From: Betaproteobacteria bacterium
GTDB taxonomy: Bacteria > Pseudomonadota > Gammaproteobacteria > Burkholderiales > SG8-39
Length of the DNA stretch: 16,508 nucleotides
Direction: 5' to 3'
NCBI GenBank assembly: GCA_012274205.1
Contig: JAAOZY010000355.1
Location: 1-16,508, forward strand
Shown here: positions 6,966 to 15,159 of the stretch, piece after piece
Layout: each line of letters begins with the position of its first letter
Numbering within the stretch: position 1 is the first letter of the stretch
Program-made: the position numbers and the translations under genes
Notes under the pieces: generated by a model
The model's input: the letters and a program-made list of their open reading frames with translations, nothing else
What the model was told of the DNA's origin: nothing
Databases searched by the model: none

Positions 6966-7927
6966 ACCGGCTTCAGGCAGTGGACGCTGAACAGCGCGTC
7001 ATCGTCCTGCCAGACCCGCAGGCTGGCCAGCCCGGCTTGCGCCGCCAGCGCCTGGAATTCCTCGATGCTGTACTTGTAGGAATTCTCGGTATGGATGCTT
7101 TCGCCCGCCATAAAGTCGAAGCAGCAGCCGTCGACCCGGACATGCTGTGGCTCGGCGGCAAGCAGATGCATTTCGATCCGGCCCAGCTTCTCGTTGTAGA
7201 AGGCCATGTGGCGGAAAGCTTCGAGATCGAAATCGGCATCCAGTTCGCGGTTGATCCGCGTCAGCAGATTCAGGTTGAACTGCGCGGTGACGCCCTGCCT
7301 GTCGTTGTAGGCGGCGTGCAGGCGCGCCGGCGCTTTCTTGAGGTCGACGCCGATCAGCAGCCTGCCGTCGGGGCCGAGCAGTTTGGCGATGCGCCGTAGA
7401 AAATTGCACGCCTGGAGCGGGTCGAAATTGCCGATACTGGAACCCGGGAAAAAGGCCAGCCGTCGCTCATCATCGAACACACCGGGCAGGTCGATCGGCT
7501 TCGAATAATCGGTGCAGATCGCATGCACCTCGAGTTGCGGGTGATCCTCGGCGATGGCGCCTGCGGACAGCCGCAGCGGCTCGCGCGAAATGTCGATCGG
7601 TGCATAGGTCTGGAGCTGTAATGCGTCCAGCAGCACGCGTATCTTGATGTCGCTGCCGCTGCCGAGTTCGAACAGCAGACCGTCATTGCCCAGCATCTCG
7701 GCCATGTCTGCGCCATGCCGCTGCAACAGGTCGATTTCCGTGCGCGTTGGATAATATTCCGGCAGCCGGGTGATGGCATCGAACAGCTGCGATCCGCGTT
7801 CGTCGTAGAAGAATTTGGGCGGCAGCCGCTTGGTTTGCTGGCTGAGTCCGGCGATGACCTGCGCATGGAAGTCCTCCGTTGCCGGGTGCAAGTCATGAAA
7901 GTGAAAATTTACGGGTTCTGCTTTCAT
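6962..7927 (-). CDS. egtD: L-histidine N-alpha-methyltransferase EgtD
   Basis: EgtD uses three S-adenosylmethionine molecules to trimethylate the alpha-amino group of histidine, giving hercynine, the first step of ergothioneine synthesis. The 321-residue length matches the family. Visible features are YDERGSQLFDAIT (41-53), YYPTRTE (58-64), the SAM-binding glycine motif FELGSGSD (86-93), and FFPGSSIGNF (159-168) with the conserved asparagine. The C-terminal GESIHTENSYKYS stretch supplies the family's histidine-binding Glu/Ser region. The start is the ATG at 7927-7925, overlapping the egtB stop as TGATG. An in-frame GTG at 7930-7928 is an alternative that would overlap by four bases. Either way, translation should be coupled to egtB. 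Its stop (TAG) overlaps the stop of the convergent PLP-enzyme gene. Confidence 0.95.
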   Translation of the reverse strand: MKAEPVNFHFHDLHPATEDFHAQVIAGLSQQTKRLPPKFFYDERGSQLFDAITRLPEYYPTRTEIDLLQRHGADMAEMLGNDGLLFELGSGSDIKIRVLLDALQLQTYAPIDISREPLRLSAGAIAEDHPQLEVHAICTDYSKPIDLPGVFDDERRLAFFPGSSIGNFDPLQACNFLRRIAKLLGPDGRLLIGVDLKKAPARLHAAYNDRQGVTAQFNLNLLTRINRELDADFDLEAFRHMAFYNEKLGRIEMHLLAAEPQHVRVDGCCFDFMAGESIHTENSYKYSIEEFQALAAQAGLASLRVWQDDDALFSVHCLKPV

Positions 7928-9213
7928 CACGCATCCTCTGCAAGTCTGATTCCCTGAAATTGCCAGCGCTCATGGGGATAGAAAAAATTGCGGTAGCTGG
8001 CGCGCAGGTGATCGGCGGCGGTGACGCAGGAGCCGCCGCGCAACACCATCTGGTTGCACATGAACTTGCCGTTGTATTCGCCGAGCGCACCCGCGGCAGG
8101 GCGGAAACCCGGATAAGGCTGGTAGGGCGAGGCAGTGTGCTCCCACACGTCGCCAACCATTTGCAGCAGGCTATCTCCCGGCAGCGCGGCTGTGGGGTGA
8201 AGGTAACCGCTGTCGCGCAGATTGCCGGCAATAGCCAGCCCGCGCGCCGCGATTTCCCACTCTGCTTCGGTGGGCAGTCGTTTGCCTGCCCAGGCAGCAT
8301 AGGCTTCTGCCTCGTAATAGCTGACGTGGCAGACCGGTTCTTCCGGATCCAGCATGCGCAGTCCGCCCAGCGTGTATTGCGACCATTCGCCATCGGTCGC
8401 TTCCCAGTACAGCGGGTTCGACCAGTGTTGGCGTTTCACCGTCGCCCAGCCGTCCGACAGCCAGAACTCGGGGCGGTCATAGCCGCCGTCCTGCATGAAG
8501 GCCACGTACTCGCCATTGGTCACGGGCCGCGAGGCAAGGCAGAACGCATTCAGATAGATCCGGTGGCGGGGTGTCTCGTTGTCGTAAGCAAAGCCGCTGC
8601 CCTGATGCCCGATCTCGTGGATGCCGCCGGGAAATGCCTGCCAGTGCAGGGCGGGCGCAATGGCCTTCGGTGTTGCCGGAAGATCGTTGCGGTACGCGGG
8701 CCGCAGAGGGTTCGCACTGAGATTGAGCTTGATGTCGGTCAGCAGCAATTCCTGATGCTGCTGTTCATGGTTGAGGCCGATTTCCAGACGCTGCTGCACG
8801 TGTGGCCACACGTCCTCGCCAGCGCTATGCACCAGCTTCAGCATGTGTTCGTCCACATGGGACCGGTAGCGAATGATTTCTTCGAAGCCCGGGCGCGACA
8901 GGAATCCGCGTTGCTCGCGAGGCCGGAACGTTCCGATCTGCTCGTAATAGGAATTGAAAATATGGCTGAACACCGGATGGAATTCACGATAGGGCGCGAG
9001 GTAGGCTTTCAGCAGAAAGGTCTCGAAAAACCAGCTCACATGCGCCAGATGCCATTTGGACGGACTGGCTTCGGGTGCGGTCTGGATCGAGCAGTCCTCG
9101 GCAGACAGCGGCACGCACAGTTCCTCGCTGCATCGGCGCACGCTCAGGTAGATTTCAGCCCACTGACTTCGCTGTTCATCCGGCAAGGCTGAAGCTGCAT
9201 TGGGAATGTTCAT
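7927..9213 (-). CDS. egtB: Ergothioneine biosynthesis sulfoxide synthase EgtB
   Basis: EgtB is a non-heme iron enzyme that joins hercynine to a thiol donor (gamma-glutamylcysteine or cysteine, depending on type) with O2, forming the sulfoxide precursor of ergothioneine. The 428 residues comprise an N-terminal DinB-like domain and a C-terminal formylglycine-generating-enzyme-like domain. The iron-binding histidines are visible: H55 in KWHLAH and H149/H153 in HEQQHQE. The FGE-like part shows SYYEAEAYAAWAGKRLPTEAEWE (298-320), GDVWEHTASPY and LRGGSC. The start is ATG at 9213, preceded by AGAGGGGG; the frame stays open 33 codons further but that part looks non-coding. No egtA or egtC is in the window, so the donor may be free cysteine, or those genes lie elsewhere. 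A sigma70-like promoter lies at 9334-9361. Confidence 0.95.
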   Translation of the reverse strand: MNIPNAASALPDEQRSQWAEIYLSVRRCSEELCVPLSAEDCSIQTAPEASPSKWHLAHVSWFFETFLLKAYLAPYREFHPVFSHIFNSYYEQIGTFRPREQRGFLSRPGFEEIIRYRSHVDEHMLKLVHSAGEDVWPHVQQRLEIGLNHEQQHQELLLTDIKLNLSANPLRPAYRNDLPATPKAIAPALHWQAFPGGIHEIGHQGSGFAYDNETPRHRIYLNAFCLASRPVTNGEYVAFMQDGGYDRPEFWLSDGWATVKRQHWSNPLYWEATDGEWSQYTLGGLRMLDPEEPVCHVSYYEAEAYAAWAGKRLPTEAEWEIAARGLAIAGNLRDSGYLHPTAALPGDSLLQMVGDVWEHTASPYQPYPGFRPAAGALGEYNGKFMCNQMVLRGGSCVTAADHLRASYRNFFYPHERWQFQGIRLAEDA

Positions 9214-9310
9214 GGCCCCCTCTTGTATTCTTGATTGCCAGAATCTCGCGCGACAGCTTGCCCCTTGGCGGGCAATTGCCATCGCGCTGGCCACTTGGCA
9301 TGTGCGCTGC

Positions 9311-9336
9311 AACTACTAGGATCAACTACTAGGATC
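9311..9336. repeat. Perfect 13-bp tandem direct repeat, two copies
   Basis: AACTACTAGGATC occurs twice in direct tandem (9311-9323 and 9324-9336) in the divergent egtB / DUF5996 intergenic region. The second copy overlaps the predicted minus-strand -10 box (9334-9339), and the expected egtB transcription start (about 9327) lies inside the pair. It could be a two-site operator for a repressor, or a recent slippage duplication. No palindrome is present within the unit. Confidence 0.85.
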
Positions 9337-9361
9337 ATAGTTAGCAACCTGCACTTGTAAA
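9334..9361 (-). promoter_or_regulatory. Sigma70-like promoter of egtBD
   Basis: Read on the minus strand, TTTACA (9361-9356, five of six to the -35 consensus), a 16-base spacer, and TATGAT (9339-9334, five of six to the -10 consensus). It points towards egtB and predicts a start near 9327 with an untranslated leader of about 114 bases. The tandem 13-bp repeat covers the -10 edge and start region. Confidence 0.6.
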
Positions 9362-9398
9362 GTTCGGCAACCGGAAATCGAATCCGGCAGGAGGAATC

Positions 9399-10337
9399 AT
9401 GAACATACAGTCCGCTCCCGCCATGGAAACCTGGCCTGAACTGCCGCTCGAGGCCTGGAGCGAGACCTATGCGACCCTGCACTTGTGGACGCAGATTGTC
9501 GGCAAGATCCGGCTGGTGCAGAGTCCCTGGTTCAATCATGCCTGGCATGTCACGCTGTATGTGACGTCCCGCGGCCTCACCACCTCGCCCATCCCCTACG
9601 GGACCCGGACTTTCCAGATCGATTTCGACTTCATCTCGCACGTATTGACAATACTGTCGAGCGACGGCGGCAGCGGCGGGCTTCCGCTGCGGCCGCAGTC
9701 GGTGGCGGCGTTCTACACGCGCCTGATGGAAGAACTGGACAGGCTTCAGCTTCATGTGGAGTTGCACCTGAAGCCCTGCGAAGTCGCCATTCCGCTGCCG
9801 TTCGACGAGGACGAAACGCACTGTGCCTACGACCCGGAATACGCCACCCGTTTCTGGCGGATCCTGGTTCAGGCCGACCGGTTATTCAAGCAGTTCCGCG
9901 CCCATTTCATCGGCAAGTGCAGCCCCGTGCATTTCTTCTGGGGCGCGCCGGACCTGGCCGTGACGCGGTTTTCAGGACGGCCGGCGCCGCTGCATCCAGG
10001 CGGCATCCCGAACCTGCCGGACTGGGTGACCCGCGAGGCCTATTCGCACGAAGTCAGCAGCTGCGGGTTCTGGCCCGGAGGCGGGCCGATTCGCTACCCG
10101 GCGTTCTATTCCTATGCCTACCCCGAGCCGGCCGGCTTTGCGCAGGCCGCGGTTCAGCCGGAAGACGCCTTCTATAGCGCCGATCTGCACGAGTTCATCC
10201 TGCCCTACGACGTTGTCCGGCAGGCGCGGTTTCCAGATGACACGCTGCTCCTGTTTCTGCAGACGACCTATGAAGCCGCCGCACGATGGGGGAAGTGGAA
10301 TCGCGCATTGCTCGAACGCGACTACGAGCTGATTTGA
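9399..10337 (+). CDS. DUF5996 family protein
   Basis: A 312-residue soluble protein that I recognise as DUF5996, a family of unknown function. The N-terminal part reads WPELPLEAWSETYATLHLWTQIVGKIRL and is followed by NHAWHVTLYVTSRGLTTSPIPYG. Later conserved-looking segments are GKCSPVHFFWGAPDLAVTRFSGR, SHEVSSCGFWPGG and PAFYSYAYPEP. It is rich in Trp, Phe and His, with no signal peptide or membrane helix. No catalytic motif can be named with confidence. The ATG at 9399 has a strong Shine-Dalgarno (AGGAGG at 9389-9394). It is transcribed divergently from egtB across a 185-base region and ends 145 bases before the formate dehydrogenase operon. Any link to ergothioneine is only suggested by shared regulatory DNA. 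Confidence 0.85.
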   Translation: MNIQSAPAMETWPELPLEAWSETYATLHLWTQIVGKIRLVQSPWFNHAWHVTLYVTSRGLTTSPIPYGTRTFQIDFDFISHVLTILSSDGGSGGLPLRPQSVAAFYTRLMEELDRLQLHVELHLKPCEVAIPLPFDEDETHCAYDPEYATRFWRILVQADRLFKQFRAHFIGKCSPVHFFWGAPDLAVTRFSGRPAPLHPGGIPNLPDWVTREAYSHEVSSCGFWPGGGPIRYPAFYSYAYPEPAGFAQAAVQPEDAFYSADLHEFILPYDVVRQARFPDDTLLLFLQTTYEAAARWGKWNRALLERDYELI

Positions 10338-10409
10338 TGCGATGCAGCCGGTGGGCGGCGGGTTGAGTTCGCATCCGGATTGAGCAGGGTCTTGACTGTT
10401 TTAAAAAGC

Positions 10410-10437
10410 TTGGAATGTCGATTTCCCTACCTATAGT
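10410..10437 (+). promoter_or_regulatory. Candidate promoter of the fdh operon
   Basis: TTGGAA (10410-10415), 16 bases, then TATAGT (10432-10437) is the best sigma70-like pair between the DUF5996 gene and fdhA. It predicts a start near 10444 and a leader of about 40 bases ending in the fdhA ribosome site GGAGG (10472-10476). TACCTAT at 10428-10434 fits a NarL-type heptamer, but a single match is weak evidence. No sigma54 box was seen. Confidence 0.45.
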
Positions 10438-10482
10438 TGCTGAGGGATCCATAAATCTGGTTAATCGGATCGGAGGCGCGAC

Positions 10483-13400
10483 ATGCAAGTGACCCGGAGA
10501 CAATTTTTCAAAATATGCGCAGCGGGAGTCGGCGGCTCCAGTCTGGCGGTGCTGGGTTTCGCGCCCGACGAGGCGCTCGCGGAAGTGCGCGAGTTCAAGC
10601 TTGCCCGCGCGACCGAAACCCGCAATACCTGCCCCTACTGCTCGGTGGGATGTGGCCTCCTGATGTACAGCCTGGGCGACAAGGCCAAGAACGCCCACAC
10701 CGAGATCATCCACATCGAAGGCGATCCCGACCATCCGGTGAACCGCGGCACGCTGTGCCCGAAAGGCGCCGGCCTGCTGGATTTCGTCCGCAGCCCCGAC
10801 CGCCTGACCCATCCGCAATACCGCGCCCCAGGCGGCAAGGAATGGCAGCGCATTTCCTGGGACGATGCCTTCAGCCGCATCGCCAGACTGATGAAGGCCG
10901 ACCGCGATGCGAACTTCGAGGCCACCAACAAGGATGGCCTGACGGTCAATCGCTGGCTCACCACCGGCATGCTCGCCGCGTCGGCTTCCAGCAACGAAAC
11001 CGGCTACCTGACTCACAAAGTCGCCCGCAGCCTGGGGATGCTCGCATTCGATAATCAAGCACGTGTCTGACACGGCCCCACGGTGGCAAGTCTTGCCCCG
11101 ACGTTTGGCCGAGGAGCGATGACCAACCATTGGGTTGACATCAAGAACGCGGACCTGGTTTTGATCATGGGCGGCAATGCCGCCGAGGCGCACCCGTGCG
11201 GTTTCAAATGGGTGACCGAAGCGAAAGCGCACCGCAAGGCGCGCCTGATCGTGGTCGATCCGCGCTTTACCCGTTCGGCTGCGGTAGCCGATTTCTACGC
11301 GCCGATCCGCGCCGGCACCGATATCGCCTTCCTGGGCGGGGTCATCAATTACCTGCTGGGCCACGACAAGATTCATCACGAATACGTACAGAACTACACC
11401 GACTTCAGCTTCCTGGTGAACGATGCCTACACCTTCGAGAACGGCCTGTTTTCCGGCTACAACGCGGAGAAGCGCACCTACGACAAGTCCACCTGGGGCT
11501 ACCAGATCGGCGACGACGGCTTTGCTATAACCGACCCCACGCTGCAGCACCCGCGCTGCGTCTACCAGCTGATGAAAGCGCACTACAGCCGCTACACGCC
11601 TGAGATGGTATCCAGCATCTGTGGCACGCCGAAGGATGCATTTCTGAAAGTATGCGAAATGATTTCGGGCACGGCGGCGTCCGACAAGACCATGACCGTC
11701 ATGTACGCGCTGGGCTGGACGCAGCATTCGCAGGGCTCGCAGATGATCCGCACCGGCGCGATGGTGCAGCTGCTGCTCGGCAACATCGGCGTGGCGGGCG
11801 GCGGCATGAACGCGCTGCGCGGCCATTCCAACATCCAGGGGCTCACGGATTTAGGTCTGCTGTCCAACCTGCTGCCGGGCTATATGACGCTGCCGGGCGA
11901 GAAAGAACAGGATTACCCGACCTACATCGACAAGCGCGCCACCAAGCCGCTGCGCCCGGGCCAGCTGTCCTACTGGCAGAACTACGGCAAGTTCCACGTC
12001 AGCACCATGAAGGCCTGGTACGGCGACGCCGCCACCGCGGACAACAACTGGTGCTACGACTGGCTGCCCAAGCTCGACAAGCCGCACGACCTCTTGCAGG
12101 TGTTCGAGGACATGAACAACGGCCAGGTCAACGGCTATCTCTGCCAGGGCTTCAATCCGCTGGCGTCTGCGCCGTGCAAGGTCAAGGTGTCGGGCGCGCT
12201 GGCCAAGCTCAAGTTCATGGTCATCATCGACCCGCTGGCGACCGAGACTTCGGAGTTCTGGCAGAACCACGGCGAATTCAACGACGTCGATCCGGCCAAG
12301 ATCCAGACCGAGGTGTTCCGCCTGCCGTCCACCTGCTTTGCCGAAGAGGACGGCAGCCTGGTCAATTCCGGGCGCTGGCTGCAATGGCACTGGAAGGGCG
12401 CGGAGCCGCCCGGTGACGCCATGACCGACCAGGAAATCCTGGCCGGCATTTTCCTCAATATCCGCGCGCTGTATAAAAAGGACGGCGGCGCGTTCCCTGA
12501 TCCGGTGCTCAACCTGAGCTGGAAGCACAAGATCCCGGCCTTCCCCTCGCCGGAAGAGCTGGCGAAGGAGTTTTCCGGCAAGGCGCTGAAAGACGTGACC
12601 GATCCCAAGGATCCAGCCAAGGTGCTGGTCAAGGCCGGCGAGCAGTTGAACGGCTTCGCCGAACTGCGCGACGACGGCTCGACTTCCTGCGGCTGCTGGA
12701 TTTTTTCCGGCGCCTGGAGCGAGAAGGGCAATCTGATGGCGCGGCGCGACAATTCCGATCCCTTCGGCATCGGCCAGACCCTCAACTGGTCGTTCGCCTG
12801 GCCGGCCAACCGCCGCATCCTCTACAACCGCGCCTCCTGTGATCCGTCCGGCAAGCCCTACGATGCCACGCGCAAACTGATCGCCTGGGATGCGGGCGTG
12901 GGCAAGTGGACCGGCTCGGACGTTCCCGACTTCAAGGTGGATTCGGCGCCGGAAGAAGGCATGAATCCGTTCATCATGAATCCCGAAGGCGTGGCGCGTT
13001 TCTTTGCCGTCGACAAGATGAACGACGGGCCTTTCCCGGAGCACTACGAGCCATTCGAGACGCCGCTGGCGGCCAATCTGCTGTTCCCGAACAATCCGCT
13101 GGCGCTCTCAAGTCCGGCGGCGCGGGTGTTCAAGGACGACTGGGCGACGTTCGGCAAGCCCGACAAGTTTCCGTTTGTCGCCACCACCTACCGTCTCACC
13201 GAGCATTTCCACTTCTGGACCAAGCACACCCGCCTGGACGCCATTCTCCAGCCCGAACAGTTCGTGGAGATCGGCGAGGAACTGGCGAAGGAGAAGGGCA
13301 TCGAGGCCGGCGATCACGTGCGGGTGAGATCGAACCACGGCTTCATCGTCGCGGTGGCCGTGGTCACCAAGCGCCTGAAGAGTCTTACCGTAGCCGGCAA

Positions 13401-13554
13401 GAAAATCCATACGGTCGGGGTTCCGATCCACTGGGGCTTCATGGGCCTGACGAAAAATGGCTACCTCGCCAATACCCTGACGCCCTTCGTGGGCGACGCC
13501 AATACCCAGACGCCTGAGTTCAAGGCGTTCCTGGTCGACGTCGAGAAAGTTTAG
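10483..13554 (+). CDS. fdhA: Formate dehydrogenase-N/O alpha subunit, selenocysteine-containing (UGA readthrough)
   Basis: The catalytic molybdenum (or tungsten) bis-MGD subunit, oxidising formate to CO2 in the periplasm. It is one gene of 1023 residues, broken in naive translation by an in-frame TGA at 11068-11070 (codon 196). The context NQARV-U-HGPTVASLAPTFGRGAM is the selenocysteine site of FdnG/FdoG-type enzymes, and a SECIS hairpin follows. The length matches E. coli FdnG (about 1015). A twin-arginine signal (TRRQFFK at 4-10, likely cleavage after ALA33) directs export after folding. One [4Fe-4S] cluster is bound by C50, C53, C57 and C92. The C-terminal molybdopterin-binding domain includes HFHFWTKHTR. 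The ATG at 10483 sits behind GGAGG. It is the first gene of fdhA-fdhB-fdhI-fdhE, with fdhB starting nine bases after its stop. Symbols fdnG/fdoG would also be acceptable. Confidence 0.96.
11068..11100 (+). promoter_or_regulatory. Selenocysteine UGA codon and bacterial SECIS hairpin
   Basis: The TGA at 11068-11070 is followed 10 bases later by a hairpin at 11081-11100. The pairs are C11081-G11100, G11082-C11099 and G11083-C11098, then a bulged T11084, then GGCAA (11085-11089) with TTGCC (11093-11097), closing a GTC loop. The bulged U and the GU in the apical loop are what SelB recognises in E. coli fdhF/fdnG SECIS elements. The hairpin is itself translated as part of fdhA. Confidence 0.92.
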
Positions 13555-13563
13555 GAGTCGGCC

Positions 13564-14517
13564 ATGGCACTGCAATCTCTCGACATTACGGCCCGTTCCG
13601 CCACCACCAGGCCGTCGCCCTCCGCGCGCGGCGACGTGACCCAGGTTGCGAAACTCATCGACATTTCCAAGTGCATTGGCTGCAAGGCCTGCCAGGTGGC
13701 GTGCATGGAATGGAATGATCTGCGCGACCAGGTCGGCACCAACGTCGGCGTATACGACAACCCGCCCGATCTTTCCGCCCAGTCGTGGACGGTGATGCGC
13801 TTCTCCGAAGTGGAAGTGGAGCAGGGCAAGCTGGAATGGCTGATCCGCAAGGACGGCTGCATGCACTGCGCCGATCCGGGCTGTCTCAAGGCCTGCCCGG
13901 CGCCGGGCGCGATCGTTCAATACTCGAACGGCATCGTGGATTTCCACGAGGAAAACTGCATCGGCTGCGGCTACTGCATCACCGGCTGCCCGTTCAACAT
14001 TCCGCGCATCTCGAAGAAGGACAACAAGGCCTACAAATGCACGCTGTGTTCCGACCGGGTGGCGGTGGGACTGGAGCCGGCCTGCATCAAGACGTGTCCG
14101 ACCGGCGCGCTGGTATTCGGCTCCAAAGAGGACATGATCCACCACGCCGCGGAACGCGTCGCCGACCTCAAGGAGCGCGGCTTCAGCAATGCGGCGCTGT
14201 ACGACCCGCAGGGGGTGGGCGGCACCCACGTGATGTACGTTCTGCAGCATGCCGACCAGCCCGATCTGTATGCGGGGCTGCCCAAGGATCCGGCCGTGAG
14301 TCCGCTGGTCAGTCTATGGAAAGGCATTACCAAGCCCCTGATGAACCTGGGTATCGGCCTCGCGGTTATGGCCGGTTTCTTCCACTACGTGACGGTGGGC
14401 CCCAAACTGGTTCCGGACGAGGGAGCGGAAGCGGACGATCCGCCGCTCCCTGCCGACCCGGGCCGGCCTTATGACCCGGCCCGGCCGTACGATCCTTCGA
14501 GGAGCGATCATGATTAG
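13564..14517 (+). CDS. fdhB: Formate dehydrogenase-N/O beta subunit, four [4Fe-4S] ferredoxin
   Basis: The electron-transfer subunit (317 residues), carrying electrons from the catalytic subunit to cytochrome b. Four cysteine groups can bind four [4Fe-4S] clusters: C37/C40/C43/C47, C99/C102/C107/C111, C132/C135/C138/C142 and C159/C162/C174/C178. A single membrane helix at about 258-278 (LMNLGIGLAVMAGFFHYVTV) anchors it, as in E. coli FdnH. After the helix comes a 39-residue acidic, proline-rich tail ending in a duplicated RPYDP motif. There is no export signal of its own; it is expected to be carried by the alpha subunit's Tat signal. The ATG at 13564 follows AGGAG at 13552-13556, which overlaps the fdhA stop. 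Its last eight bases overlap fdhI, indicating translational coupling. Confidence 0.95.
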   Translation: MALQSLDITARSATTRPSPSARGDVTQVAKLIDISKCIGCKACQVACMEWNDLRDQVGTNVGVYDNPPDLSAQSWTVMRFSEVEVEQGKLEWLIRKDGCMHCADPGCLKACPAPGAIVQYSNGIVDFHEENCIGCGYCITGCPFNIPRISKKDNKAYKCTLCSDRVAVGLEPACIKTCPTGALVFGSKEDMIHHAAERVADLKERGFSNAALYDPQGVGGTHVMYVLQHADQPDLYAGLPKDPAVSPLVSLWKGITKPLMNLGIGLAVMAGFFHYVTVGPKLVPDEGAEADDPPLPADPGRPYDPARPYDPSRSDHD

Positions 14518-15127
14518 ATGGATACGTCGCTACACCGCAGGAGAGCGAAGCAACCACTGGTTGGTGGCGATTGCCTTCGTTCTCGCAATGCTGTCGGGAC
14601 TGGCCCTGTTCCACCCGGCCTTTTTCTTTTTGTCGAATCTGTTCGGCGGCGGCACCTGGGACCGCATTCTCCATCCTTATATCGGCGTATTCCTGGCGCT
14701 GTTCTTCCTCGTTCTGGCGTTTCAGTTCTGGCGTTACGTCCACTTCGTCCCCGCCGATCGGGTGTGGATGCGGCACATCGGGGACGAGATTTGCAACCGC
14801 GACGAACGATTGCCCGAGGTCGGAAAATTCAACGCCGGCCAGAAATATGTGTTCTGGATGGTGGTGGTAACGGTCCCCGTGTTGATGATTTCCGGCATCG
14901 TCATCTGGCGGCCGTGGTTTGCAGCCTATTTCCCTCTCCCCGTGTTGCGCATCGCCGTCCTGATCCATGCGCTTGTCGCGTGGCTCATGATTCTCGGCAT
15001 CATCGTTCACATTTATGCGGGTATCTGGGTCAAGGGTTCGATCAGGGCAATGACGCGGGGCACGGTATCCCCCGCCTGGGCCAAACATCATCACCGCGCC
15101 TGGTACCGCGAAATGACCGGCAAGTAA
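14510..15127 (+). CDS. fdhI: Formate dehydrogenase-N/O gamma subunit, cytochrome b556
   Basis: The membrane diheme cytochrome b (205 residues) that passes electrons from the beta subunit to quinone. Four hydrophobic segments are evident, at about 16-36, 53-74, 112-132 and 148-172. Histidines H16, H55, H153 and H167 correspond in position and spacing to the heme ligands of E. coli FdnI (H18, H57, H155, H169). The C-terminal SPAWAKHHHRAWYREM segment is typical. The ATG at 14510 is chosen over the upstream in-frame ATG at 14471 because it gives the family N-terminus MIRWIRRYTAGERSNHW and has GAGGAG just before it. It overlaps the end of fdhB by eight bases. Confidence 0.94.
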   Translation: MIRWIRRYTAGERSNHWLVAIAFVLAMLSGLALFHPAFFFLSNLFGGGTWDRILHPYIGVFLALFFLVLAFQFWRYVHFVPADRVWMRHIGDEICNRDERLPEVGKFNAGQKYVFWMVVVTVPVLMISGIVIWRPWFAAYFPLPVLRIAVLIHALVAWLMILGIIVHIYAGIWVKGSIRAMTRGTVSPAWAKHHHRAWYREMTGK

Positions 15128-15159
15128 ATCCGATCCTCTACGAAGAAAACCTCCAGCCC

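Noticed and set aside
7879..9192. Long plus-strand ORF over egtB
   Set aside because: Antisense shadow of egtB, which has its iron-binding motifs, ribosome site and promoter on the minus strand.
10336..10375. Inverted repeat GATGCGA / TCGCATC after the DUF5996 gene as a terminator
   Set aside because: The loop is 26 bases and no T-run follows the 3' arm, so it is not a convincing intrinsic terminator.
11083..13554. Separate GTG-started formate dehydrogenase gene
   Set aside because: The GTG is an internal valine codon within the SECIS region; the real gene starts at 10483 and reads through the UGA.
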